Assembly (NCBI RefSeq): GCF_002269125.1 | Contig: NZ_NQKI01000028.1 | Span: forward strand, 1 to 64,000 | Origin: Pseudomonas lundensis | GTDB taxonomy: Bacteria; Pseudomonadota; Gammaproteobacteria; Pseudomonadales; Pseudomonadaceae | Direction: 5' to 3' | DNA length: 64,000 bases | Part shown: positions 43,020 through 51,493 of the stretch, piece by piece | Numbering within the stretch: the first letter of the stretch is position 1 | Layout of the letters: each line of letters begins with the position of its first letter | Translations under genes and position numbers: made by a program | The notes under the pieces: model-generated | Seen by the model: the letters and a program-made list of their open reading frames with translations, nothing else | Told to the model about the DNA's origin: nothing | Database searches by the model: none

Positions 43020-45290
43020 TTATCGCAGTGACCACCATTTGGGCAAAAGCTGTTGCACGTTGGGCTCGGCAAACCGGTCATCAATCAAAAACAACGCCCC
43101 CTGATCGCTTTGGGTACGGATCACACGCCCGGCCGCCTGGACGACTTTTTGCATGCCCGGGTACAAGTAGGTGTAGTCATAGCCCGCCCCGAACAACGCC
43201 CCCATGCGCAGCTTGATCTGTTCATTGACCGGGTTGAACTGGCCCAGTCCCAGGGTGGCGATAAAGGCGCCGATCAGGCGCGCGCCGGGCAGGTCAATGC
43301 CTTCCCCAAACGCCCCGCCCAACACCGCAAAACCGATGCCCTGCCCGGTCAGCGTAAAGCGGTCGAGGAAGCCCTGGCGCGCGGCTTCATCCATCCGACG
43401 CGCCTGTTGCCACTGCGCAATGTGCGGGTGACGTTCAGCGAGCAGCCCGGCCACTTGCTGCAAGTAGTCGAAACTGCTGAAGAACGCCAGATAATTGCCC
43501 GCCCGCTGTTCATATTGCTGAACCATCAGCTCGACAATCGGCTCCAGTGACTGCTCACGGTGGGTAAAACGGGTGGAAATGTGGTTTACCACGCGCACGG
43601 TTAATTGTTCAGCCTTGAACGGCGACTCCACATCGATCCACACCGTGTCTGGCGGTAGACCGAGCAGATTGGCGTAATACACCCGTGGGCTCAGGGTGGC
43701 AGAAAACAGCACGTTACTGTGGGCACTGGCCAGGCGCGGCCCAATAAAAGCGGCAGGCACCACATTGCGCAAATTAAGCTGCGACAGGCGGCGCTTGCCG
43801 GTTTCACGCAGGGTGACATCGAAAATGAAATGCCCATCGAACAGCTCCGCGACCCGGTTGAATTGCAGCGCATCGAAGTAAAAACCCTGCAACTCGCCGG
43901 TCATGCCTTGCGGGTGATCGTTGAGGTAATCCCCGATGGCGGTGATGCAAGCCGTCAACGCAGTCAGCCATTTGCCCGGTACCTGCGCATGAACCTGATA
44001 GGGCCCGACTTGCTCACGATGCAGCGCGTTCCACTCGCGATTCAAGCGTTTAAACGCCTTGTCCAAAGGCGCCGGGGCGTTGAGACGCACGGCGTTCAAG
44101 CTGTACTGGTCAAGGCTGGCGCTGTACATCTGGCGGCCGCGTTCCACCAGGTTATGGGCTTCGTCGATCAGGGTCGCCACCTTCCATTGGTTGGCCTGCG
44201 CAAGTCCGTACAACAAACCACTGAAGTCGAAGTAATAGTTGTAATCGGCAATCACCAGATCGGCCCAGCGCGCCATTTCCTGACTCAGGTAATACGGGCA
44301 CACCTGATGCGTCAGTGCCACCTCGCGCAAGGCGGCCTGATCCAGGTGCGCGTGCTGGACGGCGGCCTGGCGCGCGGCAGGCAAGCGGTCATAAAACCCT
44401 TTGGCTAGCGGGCATGCATCGCCGTTACAGGCGTTTTGCGGGTATTCGCAGGCTTTTTCACGGGCCACCAGCTCCAGCACGCGCAGCGCTCCCGGCCCTT
44501 CGTCGGGGTACAGCACCTGCGCGGCATCCAGAGCCAGTTTGCGGCCGGGTGTTTTGGCAGTGAGAAACAGCAGCTTGTCCAGTTGTTGCGTGGGCATGGC
44601 CTTGAGCAATGGAAACAGCGTGCCCACCGTTTTACCAATGCCGGTGGGCGCCTGGGCCATCAGGCAACGGCCGGTGCTGACGGTTTTGTACACCGCCTCG
44701 GCCAACGGGCGTTGCCCCGTGCGAAACGCCGGGTGGGGGAAAGCCAGCGTGCGCGCGGCTTCATCGCGAACGCCACGGTGCGCGACTTCCTGTTCCGCCC
44801 AGGCCAGAAACTGCTGACATTGCTGTATGAAAAACTGTTGAAGATCAGCGGCACTCCACTCTTCCTGCAGCCGTGTTTCTTTTTCGCTGACGATGTCGAA
44901 ATACACCAGCGCCAAATTGACCGCAGGCAGCTCCAGTCGCTGACACAGCAACCCCCCGTAGACCTTGGCCTGCGCCCAGTGCAAATGACGGTGATTGGCC
45001 GGGAGGGCAGCGAAGTCGCCGCGAAAGGTTTTCACCTCTTCCAGTACATTATTCACCGGGTCGTAGCCATCGGCCCTGCCCCGCACACAGAGCGTGCGGT
45101 ACTGGCCTTCAAGGCTCAGCTCCGCTTGATAGTCAGCATTGCGGCGTGAGGCGACAGTGCGATGCCCGGCAATGCCCTGTTGCGCACTCGGGGACGGCGT
45201 GAAACGCAGGTCAAGATCGCCAATTTTGGCCGTGAACTCACACAAGGCCCTGACTGCAATGCGATAACTCACGCGGTACACACTTGCCAT
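43020..45290 (-). CDS. DinG/XPD-type Fe-S DNA helicase with N-terminal nuclease-like domain
   Basis: A 756-residue SF2 helicase. Residues about 60-200 hold a PD-(D/E)XK-like patch (NVLEEVKTFRGDF, then HLHWAQAKVYGGLL). The helicase core has Walker A MAQAPTGIGKTVG (about 215) and four Cys of a probable 4Fe-4S domain (CEYPQNAC, DACPLA, VCPYY). It also has a DEAH box in TLIDEAHNLVERG, VLFSATLSP, and the final QAAGRVIR motif. ATG at 45290 is chosen because earlier in-frame starts run deep into the upstream gene; it overlaps the FAN1 gene by 22 bases. The two probably act together in DNA repair. Confidence 0.86.
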   Translation of the reverse strand: MASVYRVSYRIAVRALCEFTAKIGDLDLRFTPSPSAQQGIAGHRTVASRRNADYQAELSLEGQYRTLCVRGRADGYDPVNNVLEEVKTFRGDFAALPANHRHLHWAQAKVYGGLLCQRLELPAVNLALVYFDIVSEKETRLQEEWSAADLQQFFIQQCQQFLAWAEQEVAHRGVRDEAARTLAFPHPAFRTGQRPLAEAVYKTVSTGRCLMAQAPTGIGKTVGTLFPLLKAMPTQQLDKLLFLTAKTPGRKLALDAAQVLYPDEGPGALRVLELVAREKACEYPQNACNGDACPLAKGFYDRLPAARQAAVQHAHLDQAALREVALTHQVCPYYLSQEMARWADLVIADYNYYFDFSGLLYGLAQANQWKVATLIDEAHNLVERGRQMYSASLDQYSLNAVRLNAPAPLDKAFKRLNREWNALHREQVGPYQVHAQVPGKWLTALTACITAIGDYLNDHPQGMTGELQGFYFDALQFNRVAELFDGHFIFDVTLRETGKRRLSQLNLRNVVPAAFIGPRLASAHSNVLFSATLSPRVYYANLLGLPPDTVWIDVESPFKAEQLTVRVVNHISTRFTHREQSLEPIVELMVQQYEQRAGNYLAFFSSFDYLQQVAGLLAERHPHIAQWQQARRMDEAARQGFLDRFTLTGQGIGFAVLGGAFGEGIDLPGARLIGAFIATLGLGQFNPVNEQIKLRMGALFGAGYDYTYLYPGMQKVVQAAGRVIRTQSDQGALFLIDDRFAEPNVQQLLPKWWSLR

Positions 45291-46918
45291 TGCACGTAAC
45301 ACACGGTGACTGGCATCTGATGCTGCTCGCAAAAGGCCAGCCAACGCAGCTGGTTGTCTTGCAGGCGATCCCCAGGCCCTTTGACTTCCATCATGCGGTA
45401 GGTTTTTTGCGCGGGCCAAAACTGGATCAGATCGGGCATACCGGTGCGGTTGGCTTTTATGTCCAGTAACAATCGACTGAACCACCGTTGCAAATGCTCA
45501 GGCGGCAGGCAGCTCAGCGCATGCTCCAGCAACTGTTCGTTCAGATGGCCCCACGCCACGAATGGCGACTGCACGCCATATTTTCGGGTGTACGTGTCGC
45601 GAATGGTGTGCCGGTATCGTCCATCGTGCAATTGCGCGAAACAGGCGTCGAACAGCTCGGATCGACGTGCGTGGAAGTCGTCTTCCAGCAAATCGGCGGG
45701 CCCACTTTGATACGGATGGAAAAACGCGCCCGGCAGCGGCGCAAAAATGGCGGGCCAGCACAGTAACCCGAACAGGGCGTTGATCAGCGTGTTTTCCACG
45801 TAATGCACCGGCGCATCCTCGGTGTGCAAATGGGCAGCCACGCTGAACTCCACCGAACGTCCCGCATGGCGTTCCAGGCACAGGTCGAGGCGTTGCGGGG
45901 CGCCGGGGCGGGCACGTGGCTCTGCGGGCAGTCCGAGTTTGCGTCGCAGCCGCGGGAGCATTCGCTGCAACTGTTGAGACTCCTCATCGGTCAGCGGTGC
46001 CTGTTCGGCGGCTTGAGCCAACGCATAAGCTTGCTCAAACGCTTGCAGGTGCTCCATGCAGCGCACCGTGCGCACCCGGGCTTGCGGGTGCTGGCTGTGA
46101 GGATAAATGTGCAGGGCGCGCAGGTGATCGCCTGCCCGCTCGTGGTATTGCCCCAATTGAAACAACAAACGCGCGCGACGGCGCGCCAGCCAGCGGTTGT
46201 CGGCCGTGTAGTCAAGTACGTGCTGCAAAACAAGGTCGACGTCTTGCGCGGTTTCGAACTGTTCGCGGCACGCATGCAGGTGCAAATAGCCGTCGATATC
46301 AGCCCGGCAACGCAGGGCACGCGACGCCGGGCTCAATGGCACGGCTTCGTAAGTAAACAGGCCCAGATCCGCCAGTACCAGGTCGGACCAGCTCTGGTTG
46401 AGGGTGCCGAAAAACATCAGGCGCAGACGATCACCCAAGGCACGGTTGGTCAGGGTAAACAGCCGGTCTTCCAGGCCCGGGCACCAGTTCCCCAGGGGTT
46501 GCTCATCGGTCAGCTCAAGGCTCAACCGGGCCTTCCAGTCGGCCTTTCGGCCTTTTGAATCAGCAATATGCGCAGCGAAAAAACGCAGCAATTCAGCCTT
46601 TTGGAGCACCTCGAACACATCTGTCAGGTTGATCGTCGCCTGGTCATTCACCCAGCCTTGGTCCAGCAAGGGGGCCGCGGCAGAGGCGATATCACCGATT
46701 TCGGCGTAATTGAGCTTGCTCGCGCGAAAGTGCGTGCCCTTGCGCATGACCAGCCTGACCCACAGTGCCTGTGAAGCACCGGGCAACTGGAGGAACGTGT
46801 CGATGAAGCACTGCTCTTCAAGGTTCAGCAGATCGTCGTAACGGGATTTGATCCAGTGCAGGACGTGCTGGAAGTTCTTCAGGTAGTACAACGGGTCTTC
46901 GAGGGGATTGGAAATCAC
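45269..46918 (-). CDS. FAN1-type VRR-NUC structure-specific nuclease
   Basis: A 549-residue protein like Pseudomonas FAN1, a 5' flap endo/exonuclease for branched DNA and interstrand cross-link repair. The N-terminal half resembles a SAP/TPR-like alpha-helical region. The C-terminal VRR-NUC domain shows MPDLIQFWP (Asp), then MMEVKGPGDRLQDNQLRWL, which provides the Glu-x-Lys and Gln-x-x-W metal-site residues. The start is GTG at 46918; the Shine-Dalgarno site is weak, so the start is less certain. It is coupled to the downstream helicase by a 22-base overlap. Confidence 0.86.
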   Translation of the reverse strand: MISNPLEDPLYYLKNFQHVLHWIKSRYDDLLNLEEQCFIDTFLQLPGASQALWVRLVMRKGTHFRASKLNYAEIGDIASAAAPLLDQGWVNDQATINLTDVFEVLQKAELLRFFAAHIADSKGRKADWKARLSLELTDEQPLGNWCPGLEDRLFTLTNRALGDRLRLMFFGTLNQSWSDLVLADLGLFTYEAVPLSPASRALRCRADIDGYLHLHACREQFETAQDVDLVLQHVLDYTADNRWLARRRARLLFQLGQYHERAGDHLRALHIYPHSQHPQARVRTVRCMEHLQAFEQAYALAQAAEQAPLTDEESQQLQRMLPRLRRKLGLPAEPRARPGAPQRLDLCLERHAGRSVEFSVAAHLHTEDAPVHYVENTLINALFGLLCWPAIFAPLPGAFFHPYQSGPADLLEDDFHARRSELFDACFAQLHDGRYRHTIRDTYTRKYGVQSPFVAWGHLNEQLLEHALSCLPPEHLQRWFSRLLLDIKANRTGMPDLIQFWPAQKTYRMMEVKGPGDRLQDNQLRWLAFCEQHQMPVTVCYVQWQVCTA

Positions 46919-47008
46919 AGGCGGAACGAACCACTGACGTTAAATACTGGATAAGCGTACAGATATCAGTTCGTCCTGCAGGTTGGCAATGGCTAATGGA
47001 TGAATGGT

Positions 47009-47947
47009 TCAGCGCGACCGTCTGGCCGGGTCATGGGACCCCATAAGGTCAATCAGGGTGGTGCCTTCAGCCAGGTCGATCTTGCTCAGGGTGTAAAGCG
47101 CTTGCAGGGACTTCAACGGCAGCCCGCTCACGGTTTCGAGCCAGGCTGCCTGACGCGCACATGCTTGGGGGTGAGCCTGCAAGGCGTCGTGCAGATCGGG
47201 CACCCACGGTAATTTGTCAGGGTAGTTGCGTTGCACAAACGCTGCGAGTTGCCCGCCTTGTTCAACAAAAGGCGATTGAATAAAGCAACTGATCTGCTCA
47301 TCCTTCACGTTATAGAGATTATTTAAATAGTCGGCCATCTGCTGGCGTAACTTCTGAATTCGCTTTGGTGTATTAAACGCACCGGCAATGACACTCACAA
47401 GTTGCCCCTTGTATCGAGAATTACATTCATTCTCCCGAACCAGCGCATGTAAGTATGAACTGACCCCACTGCAATAATCGCCGGTTTCGGTATAAACGTG
47501 ACGCAACCCTTGCACATGCGCTTCAACTAATATCACTGCGGCTTGAGGCTCTTCAATATTGACACCCGCGGCATTAATGTGGCCCTCGGTAAAGTTAAGC
47601 GCTTCGGAGTTCAGGACTTCCACTTCGCAGGAGAGACAATCAAATACGTTAATAACAACCCACTCGCTGCCCGCCGACAGCGCGGGTGTTTCTGCGGGTA
47701 TGGATTGCGGGTGCAGTATCGAGCGAGACGCCTTCTCAAGTTTTAAACACATATCCAGCGCAGCCGGCAGCACATCGTCGGTGGAACTGGCCTCACAGTG
47801 CCCCAGCTGTTCAGCCACCTTTAACATCCAGTGGGCGTATTCCCCCAAGTGCGGCGGTGGGCGTCTGTCGATCAGCGCATTGACCGCGCCACCCCACCTA
47901 TAAGCTGTCTGAAACAGCGGGGCCCGTGACAACAGGTCGCTGTACAA
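47009..47947 (-). CDS. Hypothetical protein, 3' fragment of the split gene
   Basis: A 312-residue frame beginning YSDLLSRAPLFQTAYRWGG. TTG at 47947 is the only start available near the 5' end. It continues smoothly from the upstream frame if one T is removed. It contains scattered Cys, a helical ending (LKSLQALYTLSKIDLAEG) and a basic tail. It is not recognised. It lies 90 bases upstream of the FAN1 gene on the same strand, so co-transcription is possible. Confidence 0.6.
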   Translation of the reverse strand: MYSDLLSRAPLFQTAYRWGGAVNALIDRRPPPHLGEYAHWMLKVAEQLGHCEASSTDDVLPAALDMCLKLEKASRSILHPQSIPAETPALSAGSEWVVINVFDCLSCEVEVLNSEALNFTEGHINAAGVNIEEPQAAVILVEAHVQGLRHVYTETGDYCSGVSSYLHALVRENECNSRYKGQLVSVIAGAFNTPKRIQKLRQQMADYLNNLYNVKDEQISCFIQSPFVEQGGQLAAFVQRNYPDKLPWVPDLHDALQAHPQACARQAAWLETVSGLPLKSLQALYTLSKIDLAEGTTLIDLMGSHDPARRSR

Positions 47948-48449
47948 AAACGTCGCCCGTGCATCCCCCTCCGATACATGCCCCCCACATCAAGACATCG
48001 AGTTTCCCGGCTTCTGGCGGGCATTCACTGAACGGGGTATGACGTGTGACGGGATGGGCGCCCGTCTCATCGACCTGAAGCAATTCAACCCGATCATCGT
48101 CATACAAGAACAACTCATTGCACTGGTTATGGAACCTGGCCATGACGGATGCGGTGAGTCTGGGCTGGCGTAGTACGGCCAGACGCAACATAAACGTAAC
48201 GGGCGCCCGTGCTGCAATACTCAACTGCGCGGCGCGGAGAAACGCCAGGGTGTAAGCGCTTTCCTTACCCCCCTCATGCACCACCATCACCCGGAACTGA
48301 CCTATGCGCTCGATCCCTCCGGCTGCCACCAATAACCGCTGAATCAACAATTGCAGCGCAATGCGCTCATGTCGACTGAAGAAGCCTGTCAGGCGATGCA
48401 GAACTTGTTGATATACAAAGCTCATGGCCTGCTCATGAAAGGTACTCAT
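47898..48449 (-). CDS. Hypothetical protein, 5' fragment of the split gene
   Basis: A 183-residue frame starting MSTFHEQAMSFVYQQ, with an alpha/beta-looking middle (FRVMVVHEGGKESAY, then NQCNELFLYDDDRVELLQVD) and ending in a Gly/Cys-rich WGACIGGGCTGD just before the suspected frameshift. The last ten or so residues after GDVF are probably out of frame. No function is assigned. Confidence 0.6.
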   Translation of the reverse strand: MSTFHEQAMSFVYQQVLHRLTGFFSRHERIALQLLIQRLLVAAGGIERIGQFRVMVVHEGGKESAYTLAFLRAAQLSIAARAPVTFMLRLAVLRQPRLTASVMARFHNQCNELFLYDDDRVELLQVDETGAHPVTRHTPFSECPPEAGKLDVLMWGACIGGGCTGDVFVQRPVVTGPAVSDSL

Positions 48450-48869
48450 GGGTTAACCCTCCGCAACGTCTGGTTAGTAATTGCAGGCTCACTCAAAGCG
48501 GCCAGGCATACCCTGCCTCTTATAAAAAAAGACCGGTATTACTTAAATGTAAGAATTCGACTACGCAGCTAGCATTCATCCAGATGCGCCCGACGCCAAT
48601 CAATTTCCATATGAGTGGCCATCAGTAAGCTATCAGTATTTATACCCAAAAGAAAAGCTATTTGCGCATATAAATAATTAGACCGACCGGTCATAGTTAA
48701 AATTTAAACAGGCCGTAAAAGTTACAACACCCCCTTTAAACACGGCGACTACTTTTAAACATTCAATTAAGACTTTTCAACTTGCTCAATTAATACATAC
48801 AACAACGCCACGACCCGTTGAGGCGTCGTGGCGTTTTATTGGCTGAGGCTAGAACTGTGGCGCACAGGT
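48450..48869. other. AT-rich gene-free stretch
   Basis: Four hundred and twenty bases with no credible gene. From about 48570 to 48800 the sequence is markedly AT-rich (runs such as ATATAAATAATTAG and TTAAAATTTAAAC), unlike the rest of the window. It holds the upstream region of the unknown gene at 48449 and ends in the hairpin at 48804-48840. A small + strand frame at 48351-48572 is antisense and unconvincing. Confidence 0.6.
48804..48840. terminator. Terminator downstream of mexS
   Basis: An 11-base perfect stem: AACGCCACGAC (48804-48814) and GTCGTGGCGTT (48825-48835) with a 10-base loop, followed on the + strand by TTATT and on the - strand by a U-rich TGTTGTATG. It lies 30 bases beyond the mexS stop. 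Confidence 0.8.
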
Positions 48870-49883
48870 TCAAACTTCCAGGGCGACTCGTCCTCGGCAA
48901 GGGCACTCATCCATATAACGATGCGCCTGCACAAATTGATCGAAAGGAAAGACTTTAACCACCAGCGGGCGCAGGATCCTGTCGGCCGTCCATTCATTGA
49001 TGGCTCGCAATGCGCGCGCCATGGCTTCCTGGTCCTGGGCGATGCCCAATTCCGGCTTGCCGGTGAAATTACCGATGCAGTGCACAAAGAACTGAATGTT
49101 CTTCTGAAACGCCGCGCAAGCCGGAAATGGCGTTTGATTACCCCCTTGCAGGCCGTAAAGCACTAGGCTGCCACGGGGCGCAAGCACATCCCCCAACACA
49201 GACATTTGCGGGCCACCCAAACCGTCGAACACGGTGTCTACGCCTCGACCGTCAGTGATCTTGTTGATCTGCATCAGCAAGTCCTGTTCTTCGGTAACGA
49301 TCACTTTGTCGGCGCCAAGTTCGCTTAAGTAGTCGCGTTCGGCCGCTTCTTTAGTGGCTGCAATGACCGTGGCGCCCAACGCTTTGCCCATCTGTACGAA
49401 CGATGGGCCTGCGCAATGGCTGGCGTCGGTGATCAACACGGTTTGGCCCGGCTTGACCCGCGCCAGATCCACGTAGGCGAAATAGGCGATCAACAACGGT
49501 GTGTAATGGACGCTGGCCTCAACCGGACTCAGCACCTCTGGATAGCGGGTTAATGCGCAGCGTGGCATCAGGACACGCTCGCCATAGCTCGGGTAGTCAT
49601 TGGCGCTGTGTGCAGGAAAACTGGCGACCTTGTCCCCCGGTTTCAAGTCACTCACGCCCTCACCGACAGCGGTCACGATCCCCGCCATCTCCTGACCAAT
49701 ACCGGCAGGCAGGCGAGCCTGGGACGGCGCCAGATTTTGCCGCCAGAGCACGTCATACCAACTGATACCAATGGCTTCGACGCGCACCTGCACTTCTCCG
49801 GGCGCGGGCGCAGCGACCTCGTGCTCTTCGCACTTGAGCACCTCGGCCGAGCCAAACTTGTGAAAACGGATCGTGCGCGACAT
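48870..49883 (-). CDS. mexS: MexS, quinone oxidoreductase-like MDR enzyme
   Basis: A 337-residue medium-chain dehydrogenase/reductase with the start SRTIRFHKFGSAEVLKCEEH, a Rossmann segment VLITDASHCAGPSFVQMGKALGATVI, and FDGLGGPQMSVLGDVLAPRGSLVLYG. These blocks agree with P. aeruginosa MexS (PA2491) as I remember it. MexS is thought to detoxify a metabolite that activates MexT, and its loss turns on the MexEF-OprN efflux pump. ATG at 49883 has GAGGT upstream. It is divergent from mexT, as in P. aeruginosa. Confidence 0.88.
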   Translation of the reverse strand: MSRTIRFHKFGSAEVLKCEEHEVAAPAPGEVQVRVEAIGISWYDVLWRQNLAPSQARLPAGIGQEMAGIVTAVGEGVSDLKPGDKVASFPAHSANDYPSYGERVLMPRCALTRYPEVLSPVEASVHYTPLLIAYFAYVDLARVKPGQTVLITDASHCAGPSFVQMGKALGATVIAATKEAAERDYLSELGADKVIVTEEQDLLMQINKITDGRGVDTVFDGLGGPQMSVLGDVLAPRGSLVLYGLQGGNQTPFPACAAFQKNIQFFVHCIGNFTGKPELGIAQDQEAMARALRAINEWTADRILRPLVVKVFPFDQFVQAHRYMDECPCRGRVALEV

Positions 49884-50151
49884 CGCAAACCTCGCCAAAT
49901 TAATCGCTAATACCCCGGGACTTTATCGGGGCTTTGGGCGCAAGACTAACAGACAGCATTAATAGTCGACATGCCTGACATTGATCCGCGACCGCAGTGC
50001 TTGTGCCAAAGAGGCCGTAAAAAGCTGCGTAAGGCGCAAAGTTAATCCGATCAGGCAATCAGAAAGCAAATCTAGGCAGTGACGATTTGGCATGTATGCC
50101 CGTAAGATCCGTCACCTAAGTCCCTGAAGAACCGCCTGTGAAGCCAGCGAG
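49884..50151. promoter_or_regulatory. mexS-mexT divergent promoter region with a nod-box-like site
   Basis: A 268-base intergenic region. On the - strand, 49979-49965 reads GTCA-GGCAT-GTCGAC, which resembles the MexT box ATCA-N5-GTCGAT-N4-ACYAT in its first two parts. The third part is poor. In P. aeruginosa MexT activates mexS from such a box. The site is a candidate only. Confidence 0.4.
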
Positions 50152-51066
50152 ATGAACCGTAACGACTTGCGTCGCGTCGATCTTAACCTGCTGATCGTCT
50201 TTGAAACCTTGATGCATGAACGCAGTGTGACCCGTGCCGCAGAGAAATTGTTCCTCGGCCAACCGGCGATCAGTGCGGCGTTATCGCGCCTGCGCAACTT
50301 GTTCGATGATCCGCTGTTCGTGCGGACCGGCCGCAGCATGGAGCCTACCGCGCGGGCGATTGAGATTTTTGCACTGCTGTCCCCGGCGCTGGACTCTATT
50401 TCCACTGCGGTCAGCCGCGCTTCGGAATTCGACCCGGCCACCAGCACCTCGGTCTTTCGCATCGGGTTGTCGGACGACGTGGAATTTGCCCTCCTCCCCA
50501 TGCTGCTCAAACGCCTGCGTGCCGAGGCGCCTGGCATTGTGCTGGTGGTGCGGCGGGTGAACTACATCCTGATGCCGCCGTTGTTGGCATCCGGTGAAAT
50601 TTCAGTCGGCGTCAGCTACACCAACGACCTGCCGGCCAATGCCAAACGTAAAGTGCTGCGCCGCAGCAAACCCAAACTGCTGCGCGCCGATAGCGTACCC
50701 GGCGCACTGTCGCTGGATGACTTCTGCGCCCGCCCCCACGCACTGGTGTCATTTGCCGGTGACTTGAGCGGCTTTATCGATACCGAGCTGGAAAAACTCG
50801 GCCGCAAGCGCCACGTGGTGCTGGCCGTTCCGCAGTTCAACGGCCTGAGCACCTTGCTTGCCGGTACCGATATCATCGCCACCGTGCCCGATTACACCGC
50901 CGAAGCCTTGACAGCCGCCGGCGGTATTCGGGCTGAAGACCCGCCGCTGGATACCCAGACCTTTGAACTGCACATGGCTTGGCGTGGCGCTCAAGACAAC
51001 GATCCCGGAGAGCGCTGGCTGCGGTCACGGATCCAGATGTTCTTCGGGGATCCGGACAGCCTCTGA
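50152..51066 (+). CDS. mexT: MexT, LysR-type redox-responsive regulator
   Basis: A 304-residue LysR regulator. The N-terminal helix-turn-helix spans about residues 9-66 (VDLNLLIVFETLMHERSVTR, AAEKLFLGQPAISAALSRLR), followed by an effector domain with FRIGLSDDVEFALLPMLL and VPQFNGLSTLLAGTDIIATVPDY. The sequence tracks P. aeruginosa MexT nearly throughout, as I recall it, and the frame is intact. MexT activates mexEF-oprN and mexS under electrophilic stress. No mexEF-oprN follows here; the next gene is an ornithine cyclodeaminase homologue. Confidence 0.9.
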   Translation: MNRNDLRRVDLNLLIVFETLMHERSVTRAAEKLFLGQPAISAALSRLRNLFDDPLFVRTGRSMEPTARAIEIFALLSPALDSISTAVSRASEFDPATSTSVFRIGLSDDVEFALLPMLLKRLRAEAPGIVLVVRRVNYILMPPLLASGEISVGVSYTNDLPANAKRKVLRRSKPKLLRADSVPGALSLDDFCARPHALVSFAGDLSGFIDTELEKLGRKRHVVLAVPQFNGLSTLLAGTDIIATVPDYTAEALTAAGGIRAEDPPLDTQTFELHMAWRGAQDNDPGERWLRSRIQMFFGDPDSL

Positions 51067-51493
51067 CATCACGCAATGCTGAGGGCCAGGTCAGATCGAT
51101 TCGGGATTTGGCCGCACGGCCCGAGCACGCTTCACACTGCGCAAGCGAACCAAACACGACTCCCTTGACTCACGTCCAATGACGCGCTTCGCCTGTGGCC
51201 GCGCAGCGTTCGGCGTAGAGACACGTACGCCAAAGATCTGGGCCTTGATCAGAGAGCGTCCGCACGCCCGCAACAATTAGACAATGTATTTATGTTAGAA
51301 AATTAGTCTAAAACCATTTGACCTCAGCACAGCACCACACAACCTGTATTGCCACTTATAGGCCGTACAGCAGACTTTCACCCCGTATCAGGTCCAACAC
51401 TATGGTCGTCGTGAAACGCAGGCTGCCACAAACAGGCTCAAGTGCGCGGCATCACCGGGCTCGCAGCCTTTTTTGCCACAGGGGCAGTGGCCT
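51067..51493 (+). promoter_or_regulatory. Upstream region of the DauB-like/ABC transporter cluster
   Basis: Four hundred and twenty-seven bases without a credible gene. An AT-rich block at 51275-51320 contains the inverted repeat TTAGAC (51277-51282) and GTCTAA (51306-51311), 23 bases apart, around TGTATTTATG. It is a plausible promoter/operator for the downstream cluster. The rest is of ordinary composition and shows nothing I can assign. Confidence 0.35.

Larger units (their letters stand above)
47009..48449 (-). pseudogene. Unrecognised protein gene split by an apparent +1-base frameshift
   Basis: Two frames, 48449-47898 (183 residues) and 47947-47009 (312 residues), overlap by 50 bases. 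The second has only a TTG start and no Shine-Dalgarno site. At the run of five T near 47946-47950 the first frame reads GCTGDVF and the second continues as LYSDLLSRAPLFQTAYRWGG. With four T the reading would be GDVLYSDLLSR and one protein of about 479 residues. I do not recognise the family. The N-terminal part has a VMVVHEGGKESAYTLAFLRAA segment that looks alpha/beta; the rest has several Cys and few motifs. The codons and base composition are more AT-rich than the flanks. A sequencing error, a real mutation or programmed slippage are all possible. Confidence 0.6.

Noticed and set aside
47898..47947. Genuine overlapping gene pair
   Set aside because: The downstream frame has only a TTG start and no ribosome site, and the joined reading is smooth when one T is removed. 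A split single gene is more likely, though not proven.
48351..48572. 73-residue + strand frame
   Set aside because: Mostly antisense to the unknown gene's 5' end, with no Shine-Dalgarno site and no similarity.
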